DNA of 39,007 nucleotides from an uncultured Coriobacteriaceae bacterium (GCA_902803315.1 CADCPM010000059.1:1-39007), one strand, 5' to 3'; shown: positions 8,177 to 16,813, counted from the stretch's first letter. Made by a program: numbers and translations. Notes: generated from the sequence alone by a model not told the origin.

Positions 8177-9280
8177 CTACCGCAGGCGGAGCTGCATAAC
8201 GCCAGGCTCGACCTTCTCGATTTCGCGCGTATGGCCCTTTATCATCGTGTACGTGAGCTCGTCTCGGTTCTCGGGGCTCAAGGGGTCACCGCCATCCAGC
8301 AACTTGCGGAAGTCAACCCTCAGCATCACGTCTACGCCACCTTCGCCAGCAAAGAGCTCCACGTAAATGTCGGGATCCTCCACACCTCGCTTACGCGCCT
8401 CCTCTACCAGCAGGTTAAGAACGAGCTCTTCCACCAACAGCTCGCAGGTGTGTGCCGTGCGAATGCCCATAAACAGATGGGCGCAGTACGTTTCGAGCGA
8501 CGCCATCATGCCGGGCGCGTCGAAAGCCAGGGAACTAATGCGATACTTCCAGCCTCGCACGCGGAATATGAAGTTGTGCGTCTCGGGTCGTTGGGGATTC
8601 TCGAAAATCTGCTTTGGCGTACCTTCCTCCCAAATGACCCCCTGATCCAAAAAGAAGACGCGCGTGGAAGCCTTACGGGCAAAGCTCATCTCGTGCGTAA
8701 CCACCAGCATGGTATGCCCACGCTCGGCAAGATCGCGCATTACCGAAAGAACTTCCGAAACCATGGCGGGATCAAGCGCCGACGTAGGCTCGTCGAACAA
8801 CAGTATTTGGGGATCCATGGTAAGGCTGCGTGCGATGGCTACGCGCTGTCGCTGTCCGCCACTCAGGTCGCGCGGCCACGCACTGGCCTTGTCCTTTAGG
8901 CCAACGAGGTCTAAGAGCTCCAGGGCGCGATCCTTCGCTTCGTCCCGACTCTTACCCAAAAGGTCCATAGGGCCCATCATGAGGTTCTCTACCACACGTC
9001 GGTGGTCGAAGAGGTTGTAGCTTTGGAACACCATGCCTATCTTGCGACGCATGGCCGGCAGGTTGGTGGACGGGTCACACATGTCGACGCCGTCAATCAA
9101 GACGTGACCCGACGTGGGCATTTCCAAGCGGTTTATGCAACGCAGCAGCGTAGACTTGCCCGTGCCAGACGCTCCGATTATGGATATCACCTCGCCGGCA
9201 TCTATTGTGGCGTTAACGTCCTCAAGCGGCACGACGTCTTTGTATTCCTTGCGAAGGTGGCTTATCTCTATAAGACTCAT
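8177..9280 (-). CDS. Amino-acid ABC transporter ATPase with extra C-terminal domain
   Basis: Residues 1-240 are a polar amino-acid (HisP/GlnQ-type) ATPase. They show Walker [10 protein letters not shown] (36-44), Q-loop FQSYNLF, signature LSGGQRQR (139-146), Walker [13 protein letters not shown] and a switch His in VVTHEMSF. Normal members end near residue 245, but this one continues to 367. The added part includes [18 protein letters not shown] (278-295) and alternating beta segments, resembling a degenerate GHKL/HATPase fold as in anti-sigma kinases; this is inferred from pattern only. The ATG at 9280 overlaps the permease stop in an ATGA arrangement with AGGAGCCGGA upstream, so the pair is translationally coupled. 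An in-frame start 18 bp further out is possible but less likely. Confidence 0.9.
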   Translation of the reverse strand: MSLIEISHLRKEYKDVVPLEDVNATIDAGEVISIIGASGTGKSTLLRCINRLEMPTSGHVLIDGVDMCDPSTNLPAMRRKIGMVFQSYNLFDHRRVVENLMMGPMDLLGKSRDEAKDRALELLDLVGLKDKASAWPRDLSGGQRQRVAIARSLTMDPQILLFDEPTSALDPAMVSEVLSVMRDLAERGHTMLVVTHEMSFARKASTRVFFLDQGVIWEEGTPKQIFENPQRPETHNFIFRVRGWKYRISSLAFDAPGMMASLETYCAHLFMGIRTAHTCELLVEELVLNLLVEEARKRGVEDPDIYVELFAGEGGVDVMLRVDFRKLLDGGDPLSPENRDELTYTMIKGHTREIEKVEPGVMQLRLR

Positions 9281-10839
9281 TCCGGCTCCTCCCCCCACTC
9301 GCGCTTGCGCTTGCGAGCTAATAGGTACACGCCGACCTTGTTCAGGACCACGCCTAACAGACGACAGATCACGAAGTACATAATGGCAGTGGCTATGAGC
9401 GGGAAAAATGCGTCCATGGTACGCGCACGAATGAAGTCACTTGCACGCGTGAGGTCCTGTACCGCAATATAGCCAACCACGGCGGTTTCCTTAACGATGC
9501 TCACATACATGCTAACGAGCCGTGACCTGGTATTGCCTATGGCCTGCGGGAAGAGGATTTTGGAGTACACCTGGCTTGGCGTATAGCCCATGGCTATGGC
9601 ACCCTCCTCCTGGCCCTTGTCGATGGCATCGATTGCGTCCCACAAGACGCCGCTCGCCCTTCCCGAAAACACCAGGACAAACGCGATAATAGCAACGATC
9701 TCGGCAGCTATGTCTATGACGCCAAACAGCACGTAATACAACAACATTATGATAACCACAATTGGGACGCCGCCCACAAGAGACTGGAAGAGGGCGATGT
9801 GCCAAGAGATCCACTTTCCGCGACGATAGCGCATCTTCACAAGCCAAAGCGCAAGGGGTGTTCCCACCAATGCCGTAATGAACGAAATCGTTGCCGTAAC
9901 GCCCAAACCATCCAGAATGACCTTCCAGCGGCTTTCGTCTACGAACGTGCGTTTGAAGGAGCGAATCACACCGCTAATGAAGTCGACGTTCTTTTGCTTG
10001 TCGCTTGCATGCGTAACCACAACGATGTTGCCGCTATAGTCCGGTATTGTCATGCTAAAACGCTGCTGACGATCGGGAGTTATCGTGATGTTGCCAATGC
10101 CCACATCCGCCTTGCCGCTCTCCACATCGCTCAGCACGCTCGCAAACGGCGCACTGTAGAACGTCGTCGTATAGCCAAGATCGCGCGCAATCGTTTGCAC
10201 GAGTTCAACCTCATAGCCCACCATGACGTTATTGTCCTGAACGTATGCCATGGGTGCTATGGTTGCACATGCCACGCGCAGAACGCCGTTGGGACTTTCC
10301 TTTTGCGTCGGTGGCATGGTCTTGACCTCATCGGACGCAACCAGCCACTTTGAGCGAAGGGTATCCAAGGTGCCGTCGAGGCTGAGCTCCAACAAGCGCT
10401 CGTTAAACTTGGAGGCAAGCGCATCGTTCTTGCGCAGAGCAATGCCCACGTCCTCTTCTCCCAATCCTTCGGGCATCAACGCCATGTCGCTGTGGTCTGC
10501 CACGGCCACGCTTGCGACGGCCTTGCCCTCCACAAAGGCGTCTATCTCTTGCTTTTTCAGGGCTTCCACCATATCGTCCACGTTTTCGTAGGGGCGAATG
10601 TTCTCCGATGAGAACTTGGGTAGCTCTTCTTCCACAACGCCCGCATACATCGAGCCGGCAATGGTGCCCACGCGCTTGTCCGAGAGCTCGTCCAGACTTG
10701 TATATGTCGGCGCAACGTCACCCACTCCGCTCCGGGAATACAAGAGGGAGAGAATAACGACCAGCACGCAGAGAAAGGCCACAAAGGTGCCAATGCCCCA
10801 AGACCTTGCGGGCCGAGCTTTGCCTTTGGGGCGCTTCAT
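9277..10839 (-). CDS. Amino-acid ABC transporter, binding-domain/permease fusion
   Basis: From the ATG at 10839 the protein has 520 residues; a GTG at 10890 would add 17. Numbered from that GTG, it has a basic N-terminus, a membrane anchor (33-52), two substrate-binding lobes (62-183 and 203-293) and a HisM-type permease (325-525). The permease carries the EAA loop [20 protein letters not shown], which contacts the ATPase encoded next. In the binding region the block that normally comes second (TSLDEL...[11 protein letters not shown]) precedes the block that normally comes first ([15 protein letters not shown]...[12 protein letters not shown]). This looks like a circular permutation. AGAGAGGA precedes the ATG, while GATAAT just before the GTG could serve a leaderless start. 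It probably imports a polar amino acid. Confidence 0.88.
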   Translation of the reverse strand: MKRPKGKARPARSWGIGTFVAFLCVLVVILSLLYSRSGVGDVAPTYTSLDELSDKRVGTIAGSMYAGVVEEELPKFSSENIRPYENVDDMVEALKKQEIDAFVEGKAVASVAVADHSDMALMPEGLGEEDVGIALRKNDALASKFNERLLELSLDGTLDTLRSKWLVASDEVKTMPPTQKESPNGVLRVACATIAPMAYVQDNNVMVGYEVELVQTIARDLGYTTTFYSAPFASVLSDVESGKADVGIGNITITPDRQQRFSMTIPDYSGNIVVVTHASDKQKNVDFISGVIRSFKRTFVDESRWKVILDGLGVTATISFITALVGTPLALWLVKMRYRRGKWISWHIALFQSLVGGVPIVVIIMLLYYVLFGVIDIAAEIVAIIAFVLVFSGRASGVLWDAIDAIDKGQEEGAIAMGYTPSQVYSKILFPQAIGNTRSRLVSMYVSIVKETAVVGYIAVQDLTRASDFIRARTMDAFFPLIATAIMYFVICRLLGVVLNKVGVYLLARKRKREWGEEPE

Positions 10840-10967
10840 CCTAGCGGAATCCTCTCTCTTCTGCGACGCGACACGTTTGGAGGCCTGCACGTTGTTTCTA
10901 GTATTATCACATAGCCGCGAGGTTGACGTGGAACTAATCTTAGTTTGCCTGGCTTGGGCCTGTCCCT

Positions 10968-11089
10968 GTTATAGTTCAGGCACCCGCGCCTTCGCCGGTC
11001 CCGCACGCAGCTCCACGCTCGCTTCGCTCGCTCACTTCGTGAGTCGCCACTTGCGGTCCGGACAAATGCGCGGGTGCCTGAACTATAAC
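10968..11089. repeat. Stem-variable/core-conserved element, copy A
   Basis: A perfect 21-bp inverted repeat (10968-10988 with 11069-11089) encloses a core holding CAGCTCCACGCTCGC, the small hairpin CTCAC-TTC-GTGAG (11031-11043) and TTGCGGTCCGG. The core recurs at 18197-18298 (inverted) and 23191-23296, whereas the outer stem sequence does not. The nonamer CCTGTCCCT flanks the element on both sides (10959-10967 and 11089-11097), resembling a target-site duplication. It lies downstream of ccdA and upstream of the ABC transporter, all on the minus strand. Confidence 0.8.
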
Positions 11090-11100
11090 CTGTCCCTTAG

Positions 11101-11787
11101 TTAGCTAAAACCCAGCAACCCGAACGCCATGAGCACACCCTCCACCACCAGCAAGGCACCGCACACCTTGTTTATGAGATCGTAGTGCTTCTTTATCCAC
11201 GCAAAGGCCGATTCCAACTGATTGATAAGAACCGCCGAAAGGACGAACGGCAACCCGAGCCCCGCCGAGAAGCACAGTAGCAGCCCCACGCCCCTAAGGG
11301 CGTTGGCTGACGACGCCGCAAGGCCGAGCGCCGAGGCTAAGAACGTCCCCACGCAAGGCGACCATCCCACGGCAAAAACCAAGCCAAACAGCACGCAGCT
11401 CGCGAACCCGTGCGAGGAGGCATGAGGACCCGCACGCCATGTTCGATTGAGCACGCCAATGCGAAGGACTCCCAGGTAGTTGAGCCCGAGCACCACCATA
11501 ATGGCCCCGCACGCCACATTGACTACCTGCCTATAGCGCACGAGCACCGATCCAACGGCACCAGCGCCTGCGCCCAAAAGCGCAAAGAGTACCGAGAAGC
11601 CCAGCACAAAGCCCAAGGCACAGACCACGGTGTGGGCAAGGCTGGAACCCTCGTCCGCGTCGTCGGCATCCGCCCCGCCTACACCCGCTCCGCCGGCAAA
11701 GAACGCCAGGTACACCGGCAGCAACGGCAGCAAGCACGGCGACACAAACGTGACGATACCCTCCAAAAATGTGAGCAGGAAGTCCAT
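11101..11787 (-). CDS. ccdA: CcdA-type thiol-disulfide membrane transporter
   Basis: The protein has about 228 residues with six predicted membrane helices. The first helix carries the conserved SPCLLPLLPVYLAFF block, with the reactive Cys in a Ser-Pro-Cys-Leu-Leu-Pro setting. A second Cys lies in GWSPCVGTFL. These are the paired cysteines of CcdA/DsbD-beta proteins, which pass electrons from cytoplasmic thioredoxin to extracytoplasmic thioredoxin-like proteins. The ATG at 11787 has GGAAGG upstream; a TTG four codons earlier is less likely. The TlpA-like gene lies 25 bp upstream on the same strand and is the obvious partner. The first intermembrane loop is Gly/Ala/Asp-rich. Confidence 0.9.
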   Translation of the reverse strand: MDFLLTFLEGIVTFVSPCLLPLLPVYLAFFAGGAGVGGADADDADEGSSLAHTVVCALGFVLGFSVLFALLGAGAGAVGSVLVRYRQVVNVACGAIMVVLGLNYLGVLRIGVLNRTWRAGPHASSHGFASCVLFGLVFAVGWSPCVGTFLASALGLAASSANALRGVGLLLCFSAGLGLPFVLSAVLINQLESAFAWIKKHYDLINKVCGALLVVEGVLMAFGLLGFS

Positions 11788-11812
11788 ACGCCCTTCCAAT
11801 CCACGCTTATGT

Positions 11813-12427
11813 TTAGTGAGTAAGCGTATACAACACGTTGCGCATGCGCTGCAGGTTTATGGCACCTGCCGAAGCGCCCTGAATCTCTCCGTTCGCCGCC
11901 ACGACCACCGTGGTGGGCAGCGAGCGGGCACCAAAGTTGCTGGACGCCTCCAAGTCGTTGTCATAGTAGGCGGGAAATTCCTCAAACCCGTTTTGGGCCA
12001 GCCAGTCCTGCGCCTTTTCTACCGTCTCTCCCTTGCTGCCAGGCGCATCCACAAACGCAAAGCTCACGCTGTCGCCATACTCGGAAAGAAGCGTCTTGTA
12101 GTCGGGGAACTCCTGCACGCAATAGGGACACCACGTTGCCCAAAAGTTGATGACCAACGGCTTTCCGTTGGCTATCTCCGACAGCTTTTTAGCTTGGCCG
12201 TCGGCGGTGTACACGGTGGCATCGTAGTCGGCAAGCCGGGGCGCGGCCTTGTTGGCGCTTGTAGAAGAGGCGTCAGCAGATGGCGAGGCAGAGCTCGTCG
12301 CCGAGCTGGAGCTGGTCGACGACCCCTTGCTAGACAAAACCACATATGCCACGCCCGCGCCCACCAGCACCAATGCGAGCGCGACGGCCGCAATTATTAC
12401 GCCGCGCTTGTTGCCGTTCTTGTTCAT
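11813..12427 (-). CDS. TlpA/ResA-like membrane-anchored thioredoxin
   Basis: This 204-residue protein has an N-terminal membrane anchor (residues 10-31), a Ser/Ala-rich spacer (34-60) and a thioredoxin fold (about 65-204). The active site is WATWCPYC (Cys100, Cys103), and the cis-Pro loop is SLPTTVVV. Members reduce extracytoplasmic protein disulfides or support cytochrome c maturation, with CcdA as electron donor. The ATG has AAGGAGGTGCC upstream, and a TATAAT box sits at 12465-12460, giving a leader of about 26 nt. The anchor has no lipobox cysteine, so it is probably held by an uncleaved signal helix. It forms a two-gene operon with ccdA. Confidence 0.9.
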   Translation of the reverse strand: MNKNGNKRGVIIAAVALALVLVGAGVAYVVLSSKGSSTSSSSATSSASPSADASSTSANKAAPRLADYDATVYTADGQAKKLSEIANGKPLVINFWATWCPYCVQEFPDYKTLLSEYGDSVSFAFVDAPGSKGETVEKAQDWLAQNGFEEFPAYYDNDLEASSNFGARSLPTTVVVAANGEIQGASAGAINLQRMRNVLYTLTH

Positions 12428-12459
12428 GGCACCTCCTTATGCTTCGGTTTTATGTCTCC

Positions 12460-12465
12460 ATTATA
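12460..12465 (-). promoter_or_regulatory. -10 box of the tlpA-ccdA operon
   Basis: TATAAT on the minus strand lies about 33 bp before the tlpA ATG. No convincing -35 hexamer is seen at 16-18 bp, so recognition may use other features. Confidence 0.45.
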
Positions 12466-12626
12466 CGTGAGGTGCTATTGTCTAAGGAGGCGGGAGGGAC
12501 CGGGTCCACTTTTCACAACGTAACGCGCCGCCACCCATAGATGATAAATATGGTACGCTCCACAGGTTTTTGGGTACATTAGAGGTGGTACCCTCGATAG
12601 AACGGCGCCGGACGGAAGGAATGCCC

Positions 12627-14159
12627 ATGCGCTGCCCATCCTGCGGACGAGAGAACAGCGATCTGGCCACACGCTGCGCTGCATGTGGTGCCGTCCTCAC
12701 GGACGAGCCGCCCGCAAGCACGGCCGATCTCTCGGCTGCCCCAACTGCGAGCAACGATGCCTCGCCCGCACCAAGCGACGACGAGCAGGCTTCCACCGCC
12801 GACACCGCGCGACTGCACCAGCACTCCACGCCTGACGGCACGGCGGAGCAGCCCCAGCCAGTCGCCGTTGCTCCCAGCCCCTCCGCAGACGACGACCCCA
12901 ACCTTCGCGAAGTCGCTGGCACTGCGGGCAAGTACGTAGCCTCCAAACGTCAAAGCATCGGTGAGTTTTTGTCCAAGCACCAGCGTGGGTTGGGCATAGG
13001 CCTTGCCATTGGCGTCATTGCCGTGCTGGGCATCGTATGGTTTGCGCTCAACGTGCTGGATGCCCCCGCCTATCAGAAGATCGAGCAAGACCTGGCCAAC
13101 CGCCTTCCCACACTCGACTACGCAGGTGGCACGTACGGTCCCGACCTGCAAATACCCTTGTCTAACGTGGCCGTAACCGAGCGGTCTGCCACAAAGACGC
13201 CGGAGGGCATGGAGGCCGGCGAGGGCATTGGCTCGGCCGCATACGGGGTGGAGGCCGAGGCCACCTACGACGATGGCAAGATCCGCGCGGTTCACGACGT
13301 AGGCACCACCTATGTGCGCAACAACGGCGAGTGGACAATGACGGACGAGCTCGTGGAACGTGGCCTGTCCTACACAGCCCGCGCCGGTGTGGACGAGCAA
13401 AAGGTGTTGGACAACGCAAACACCATCTTGGAGGCCGCCAGCTCAAGCGGCGGCACCTCTTTGGCCGACATCTATTCCAACGGCTCCTTCTCTGTGGTGG
13501 GCAACGTGTTTAAGGAGGCTGCCGACAAAAACACGGCCACCAACGACGTTACCCTTCACTGCAAGAAGGAAGGCGGCTTTTATGCCTACGAAGGCAACGT
13601 AATCGCACACTTTGCCTTTGAGTCGGGCACCTGGAACCTACGGAGCGTAGAGGCCAGCGAGCAGGCAGCTGCGCGCACCTTCAGCCCGCTGGTGGGCACC
13701 TGGGGAGGCGAGCTTTCCTCCACCACCAGCAACGGCGCCACCTGCTATGGGGCACGCGATGCGGCTCTTCAGATAACCATCGAATCCGTGGGTGATCCCA
13801 CCGGTGGAAAAGGGCAGGTACAGGGCACCATTACGACGCTGGCGCACTATCACCGAAAGCTCGAGAAGAACGCAGACAAGACCACCGGCGACACCATGCT
13901 GGAGCGCGTCAACTTTACCGGCACCATTTGGGCAGAGCGCGACGAGGGGATGGGGTCCAACGTTACCGTTGAGTGCAAAACCACCGGAAGCGCCCAGGGC
14001 GACGTTGAGTTTACCTTGGCGTTTGGCACCGACGACGATCCTTCCGCCGTACTCGCGCGCGTAACCAGCACGCATGCATACGAAGAGCCTATCCTCATGT
14101 TCTTGCCGCACCAGACGACGGCCAAGTTCATCGACACCTATACGTTGTCGCGCTCATAA
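12627..14159 (+). CDS. Zinc-ribbon, single-span membrane protein of unknown function
   Basis: The protein has 510 residues from the ATG at 12627, which sits at ideal spacing from GGAAGGA. An ATG 6 bp upstream is also in frame. It begins with a zinc ribbon (MRCPSC and RCAACG), then an Ala/Ser/Pro-rich acidic linker of about 80 residues. One membrane helix follows (LGIGLAIGVIAVLGIVWFAL), then roughly 370 residues predicted outside the cell. This outer part appears to hold repeated beta-rich modules and a segment beginning VGTWGGELSS. I do not recognise a catalytic motif. Zinc-ribbon-anchored proteins with large outer domains are common in Coriobacteriia and Firmicutes and may sense or scaffold at the envelope. 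The trigger-factor-C-like gene follows 38 bp downstream. Confidence 0.75.
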   Translation: MRCPSCGRENSDLATRCAACGAVLTDEPPASTADLSAAPTASNDASPAPSDDEQASTADTARLHQHSTPDGTAEQPQPVAVAPSPSADDDPNLREVAGTAGKYVASKRQSIGEFLSKHQRGLGIGLAIGVIAVLGIVWFALNVLDAPAYQKIEQDLANRLPTLDYAGGTYGPDLQIPLSNVAVTERSATKTPEGMEAGEGIGSAAYGVEAEATYDDGKIRAVHDVGTTYVRNNGEWTMTDELVERGLSYTARAGVDEQKVLDNANTILEAASSSGGTSLADIYSNGSFSVVGNVFKEAADKNTATNDVTLHCKKEGGFYAYEGNVIAHFAFESGTWNLRSVEASEQAAARTFSPLVGTWGGELSSTTSNGATCYGARDAALQITIESVGDPTGGKGQVQGTITTLAHYHRKLEKNADKTTGDTMLERVNFTGTIWAERDEGMGSNVTVECKTTGSAQGDVEFTLAFGTDDDPSAVLARVTSTHAYEEPILMFLPHQTTAKFIDTYTLSRS

Positions 14160-14197
14160 GTCACACGCGACAATCCATACAGGAAAAGGAGAAGACC

Positions 14198-14953
14198 ATG
14201 GAACTCATAAAGCCAGAACCACTCGTAATTGGGGGACGCGCGCACTACACGCTCTCATCCTACGAGCCCGTTACCGTAACGGTACCGGTCCACGACCTCA
14301 CGGATGAGGACGTGGAGGAGTCCATTCGTGCGGCCATAGCCCAGATGGGCGGTGGTCCCGAGCGCCTCAACGACGATGCGTGGATTCGCGACCACTTTGA
14401 CGGCCTGCACGGGGCCGCGGAGCTGCGCTCCATTATGCGAGAGGAGCTTGAGGCCGCAAACCAAGACGTGACGGAGCGTCAAAAGGCGGCCGCTTGCGCC
14501 AATGAGTTGGCAAAGCGTTTGGAACAGCGCGTATCGCGCGAGTCGATTGCTGAGGCACGAAGCGCCATCGAGCAGAACTTCACCATGATGCTGACGCAAC
14601 AGGGCCTTTCGCAAGAGCTGTTCCTTACGCAATCCGGCATGCGCAAGGCGGACCTCGACGCGATGTTCGACGAGCAGGCCCGCGATGCGGCTCGTCAGCA
14701 GGCAGCCGTGAGCGCCTGGGCCGAGAAGAAGGGCGTCACCGTAACAGACGACGAGATTCCTCAGATGCTGGGACTTCCGCCCGAGGAAACCGACAGATTT
14801 ATGCAAAACGCCAAGACAAGCGGCCAGCTTGATCAGTTGCGCCGTACCTTGGTGAACACCAAAGCCCTGCGCATGATTGTGGACGAGTGCTCTTGCACCT
14901 ATGCCCATGACGGAGCGAGCAGCAACGAGCCGCCGCATCTCAAGCTGGTGTAG
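14198..14953 (+). CDS. Trigger-factor C-domain-like protein
   Basis: This 251-residue, strongly helical, acidic protein has an early PVTVTVPVHDLTDEDVEESI segment, then a long helical body ending near residue 235. The pattern (VSRESIAEARSAIEQNFTMMLTQQGLSQELF, a GMRKADLDAMFDEQARDAA helix, and VTVTDDEIPQMLGL) is like the C-terminal chaperone arms of trigger factor. The ribosome-binding tail and FKBP-type isomerase domain seem absent. This is inference from pattern, not a firm family call. AAAAGGAGAAGACC precedes the ATG. It lies directly after the zinc-ribbon membrane gene and ends at a strong two-way terminator, so the two probably share a transcript. A role in protein folding or holding is plausible. 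Confidence 0.65.
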   Translation: MELIKPEPLVIGGRAHYTLSSYEPVTVTVPVHDLTDEDVEESIRAAIAQMGGGPERLNDDAWIRDHFDGLHGAAELRSIMREELEAANQDVTERQKAAACANELAKRLEQRVSRESIAEARSAIEQNFTMMLTQQGLSQELFLTQSGMRKADLDAMFDEQARDAARQQAAVSAWAEKKGVTVTDDEIPQMLGLPPEETDRFMQNAKTSGQLDQLRRTLVNTKALRMIVDECSCTYAHDGASSNEPPHLKLV

Positions 14954-14965
14954 CGGAAGGACTCA

Positions 14966-15037
14966 AAAAAGCTGACAAGCGACCTGTCCCCTTGTCACCA
15001 TGCGGTGACAAGGGGACAGGTCGCTTGTCAGCTTTTT
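14966..15037. terminator. Two-way intrinsic terminator, GCTGACAAG family
   Basis: Perfect 34-bp arms (14966-14999 and 15004-15037) surround a 4-nt loop. The outer ends are runs of A on the left and T on the right, so it works as an intrinsic terminator in both directions. It separates the convergent trigger-factor-like gene and L31. Sequence words GCTGACAAG and ACCTGTCCCC are shared with 16924-16952 and 28169-28247. Confidence 0.9.
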
Positions 15038-15053
15038 GCTATGCCGATTACCG

Positions 15054-15473
15054 TTACTCGGCAGGAGTCTCCTCGGCGGGAGCCTCGGCGGCTGCGGCTT
15101 CCTCGGCAGCCTTCTTGGCAGCTTCGGCCTCGGCCTTCTTGGCATACTCAGCAGCACGCTTGGCCTTCTCGGCGGCCTTGGCCTCGGCAGCGGCCTTCTT
15201 GGCAGCGGCAGCCTCGGCGGCCTTCTTGGCGCGCGCCTCCTTGGCAGCGGCAGCAGCGGCAAGCTGAGCGGCAGCGGCGCCACCGAACTTGTCGGCAAAG
15301 CGCTGGACGCGTCCACCGGTGTCTACGAGCTTCTGGGTGCCGGTGTAGAAGGGGTGGCACTTGTCGCAGAGGTCGAGCCTCATGCTTGGCACCGTGGCGC
15401 GCGTGGTCCACGTGTTGCCGCAGGAGCAGCGAACTGTGCACTCCATGTACTCGGGATGGATTCCTTGCTTCAT
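15054..15473 (-). CDS. rpmE: Ribosomal protein L31 (bL31) with Ala/Lys-rich C-terminal tail
   Basis: This 139-residue protein contains a complete zinc-type L31 at residues 1-66 (MKQGIHPEY start, Cys16, Cys18, Cys36, Cys39, FYTGTQK). A tail of about 70 residues composed almost wholly of Ala, Lys and Glu follows and ends in an acidic APAEETPAE. Ordinary L31 is about 70 residues, so the tail doubles its length. It should be helical and highly charged, like the tails known on some actinobacterial ribosomal proteins. The ATG at 15473 has GAGGAGTTCTAT upstream; the longer frame upstream is leader. Being the four-cysteine form, it should be used when zinc is plentiful. It has its own promoter and leader. 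Confidence 0.93.
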   Translation of the reverse strand: MKQGIHPEYMECTVRCSCGNTWTTRATVPSMRLDLCDKCHPFYTGTQKLVDTGGRVQRFADKFGGAAAAQLAAAAAAKEARAKKAAEAAAAKKAAAEAKAAEKAKRAAEYAKKAEAEAAKKAAEEAAAAEAPAEETPAE

Positions 15474-15577
15474 ATAGAACTCCTCACGTAGGTTCTGGTT
15501 TCCGACCAGAACTGGGTTTATCGCCAAGGCACAGGGCAGGACGCCTGCTACCCCGACGGTCAAGCTTTCAAAGTATA
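15474..15577 (-). promoter_or_regulatory. rpmE leader with promoter and hairpins
   Basis: TATACT (15577-15572, minus) gives a leader of about 95 nt. The leader contains a small GCAGG-CGT-CCTGC hairpin and, just before the ribosome site, GTTCTGGT (15512-15505 read on minus) pairing with ACCAGAAC (15499-15492) around a 5-nt loop. Ribosomal leaders for L31 that bind the protein and block translation are known in several bacterial groups, including Coriobacteria. The position fits such autoregulation. Confidence 0.6.
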
Positions 15578-15647
15578 GCGCGATTTGCCAGACGAGAATA
15601 CCCCTCGTGGCAAATTTTCCACACGTCGCACGGTTCGCAACCATCGT

Positions 15648-15800
15648 AAAGTCTGTAATGCCCCGCGCAAAGTCTGTAGCCAGACGCGTAAAGTCTGTAG
15701 CTCTGACATGTCCCTATCTACAAAACCGCAGGTCACAGGCTTGTCTACTTTGAACAGCGTTCGAATAGCTACAGACTTTGCACGGGGCATTACAGACTTT
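15648..15800. repeat. AAAGTCTGTA repeat cluster with 33-bp inverted arms
   Basis: Arms 15648-15680 and 15768-15800 are reverse complements apart from one position. Each arm contains AAAGTCTGTAATG and AAAGTCTGTAGC separated by a CCCCG block. A further direct copy of AAAGTCTGTAGC lies at 15690-15701 inside the loop. The cluster fills most of the 389-bp gap between the rpmE start and the manA end, and I see no gene in it. It resembles a decayed small inverted-repeat element. Confidence 0.8.
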
Positions 15801-15814
15801 GCGGATGGGGAGCA

Positions 15815-15849
15815 CGTCGGCTAACGCGCGACAAGCGCGCTAGCCGACG
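15815..15849. repeat. GC-rich hairpin downstream of manA
   Basis: CGTCGGCTA (15815-15823) pairs with TAGCCGACG (15841-15849), with an inner CGCGC/GCGCG stem. It lies 14 bp after the manA stop on the minus strand. No T-run follows, so it could be a weak terminator or an mRNA 3'-end stabiliser. Confidence 0.6.
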
Positions 15850-15862
15850 CAGCGAACGAACG

Positions 15863-16813
15863 CTACACGTGCGAGACGATGAGCTCCATTGCACCCTCAA
15901 ACGCAAGGTCGCCGGCGCCAGCAGGCGCGATGAAGTGCGTGCCCAAAGGCAGGTCGTACCGCGTGCCGTCCACTACAACGGCGCCGGCGCCACGCACCAC
16001 GCTCACGTTGAGGAATGGCCAATCCTGCGCATACGTCACGGGCGCCTCGTCCGTCACGCGAATGCGATCCACCGCGTAGTTGGGCGTGGTTACCAAGTGC
16101 GTCACCCCGTCTACCTCGGCAGCCGTTACCGTGCCCGACTCGGGAGCCTTAACGTTGTAGTCAACGACGTCGAGCGACTGCGCAATGTGCAGCTCGCGCA
16201 GGCTGCCGTCGGGCTGCTTGCGGTCGAAGTCGTACACGCGGTAGGTCACGTCCGACGACTGCTGCGTCTCGAGCACCAGCGTCCCGCCCAGGATGGCGTG
16301 CACGGTGCCAGGGTCAATCTGGAAGAAGTCGCCCTGCGCAATGGGCACTTTGTTCAGGAGGTCGTCCCAGCGACCCTCTTCCACCATCTGCGCGAACTCC
16401 TCGCGATTGGCCGCGCGCTGGCCCACCACGATGTCGCCGCCCTCGCGTGCGTCCAATATGTACCAGCACTCGCGCTTGCCCAACGAGCCGTTTTCGTGCT
16501 CATTGGCATACGCATCGTCGGGATGCACCTGGATCGACAGGTCGTCCTGCGCATCGAGAATCTTGATCAGCAGAGGGAACTGGTCGCCCTCCAGGTTGCC
16601 AAAGAGCTCACGATGCTCGTCCCACAGCGCCGACAAGTACTTGCCGTCCCACTCGCCGCCTACGACCTTGCAGTCACCGTTGGGATGCGCGCTTATTGCC
16701 CAGCACTCCCCCACCGGGCCGTCGGGCAGCTCGTATCCATAGTCCTCTTCCAAGCGGCGGCCGCCCCACAGCTTGCCATGGAAAACCGGCTGTAAAAAGA
16801 TAGGCTCACTCAT
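15863..16813 (-). CDS. manA: Mannose-6-phosphate isomerase, class I
   Basis: This 316-residue cupin-fold zinc enzyme interconverts mannose-6-phosphate and fructose-6-phosphate. The N-terminus FLQPVFHGKLWGGRRL and the block GECWAISAHPNG are typical. QVHPDDAYANEHE carries metal ligands, and HAILGGTLVLETQQSSDVTYRVYD is the C-terminal signature region. The size matches the short Bacillus-type ManA. The ATG has GAGGAGAGAAGAGC upstream. It lies 134 bp after the MupG-like gene in the same direction, separated from it by a terminator-like hairpin. It may therefore be its own unit, though it fits functionally with sugar uptake by the neighbouring PTS. Confidence 0.93.
   Translation of the reverse strand: MSEPIFLQPVFHGKLWGGRRLEEDYGYELPDGPVGECWAISAHPNGDCKVVGGEWDGKYLSALWDEHRELFGNLEGDQFPLLIKILDAQDDLSIQVHPDDAYANEHENGSLGKRECWYILDAREGGDIVVGQRAANREEFAQMVEEGRWDDLLNKVPIAQGDFFQIDPGTVHAILGGTLVLETQQSSDVTYRVYDFDRKQPDGSLRELHIAQSLDVVDYNVKAPESGTVTAAEVDGVTHLVTTPNYAVDRIRVTDEAPVTYAQDWPFLNVSVVRGAGAVVVDGTRYDLPLGTHFIAPAGAGDLAFEGAMELIVSHV

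Noticed and set aside
15560..15790. Small minus-strand frame with repeated LQTLR
   Set aside because: The peptide repeats simply reflect the AAAGTCTGTA DNA repeats. There is no ribosome site.
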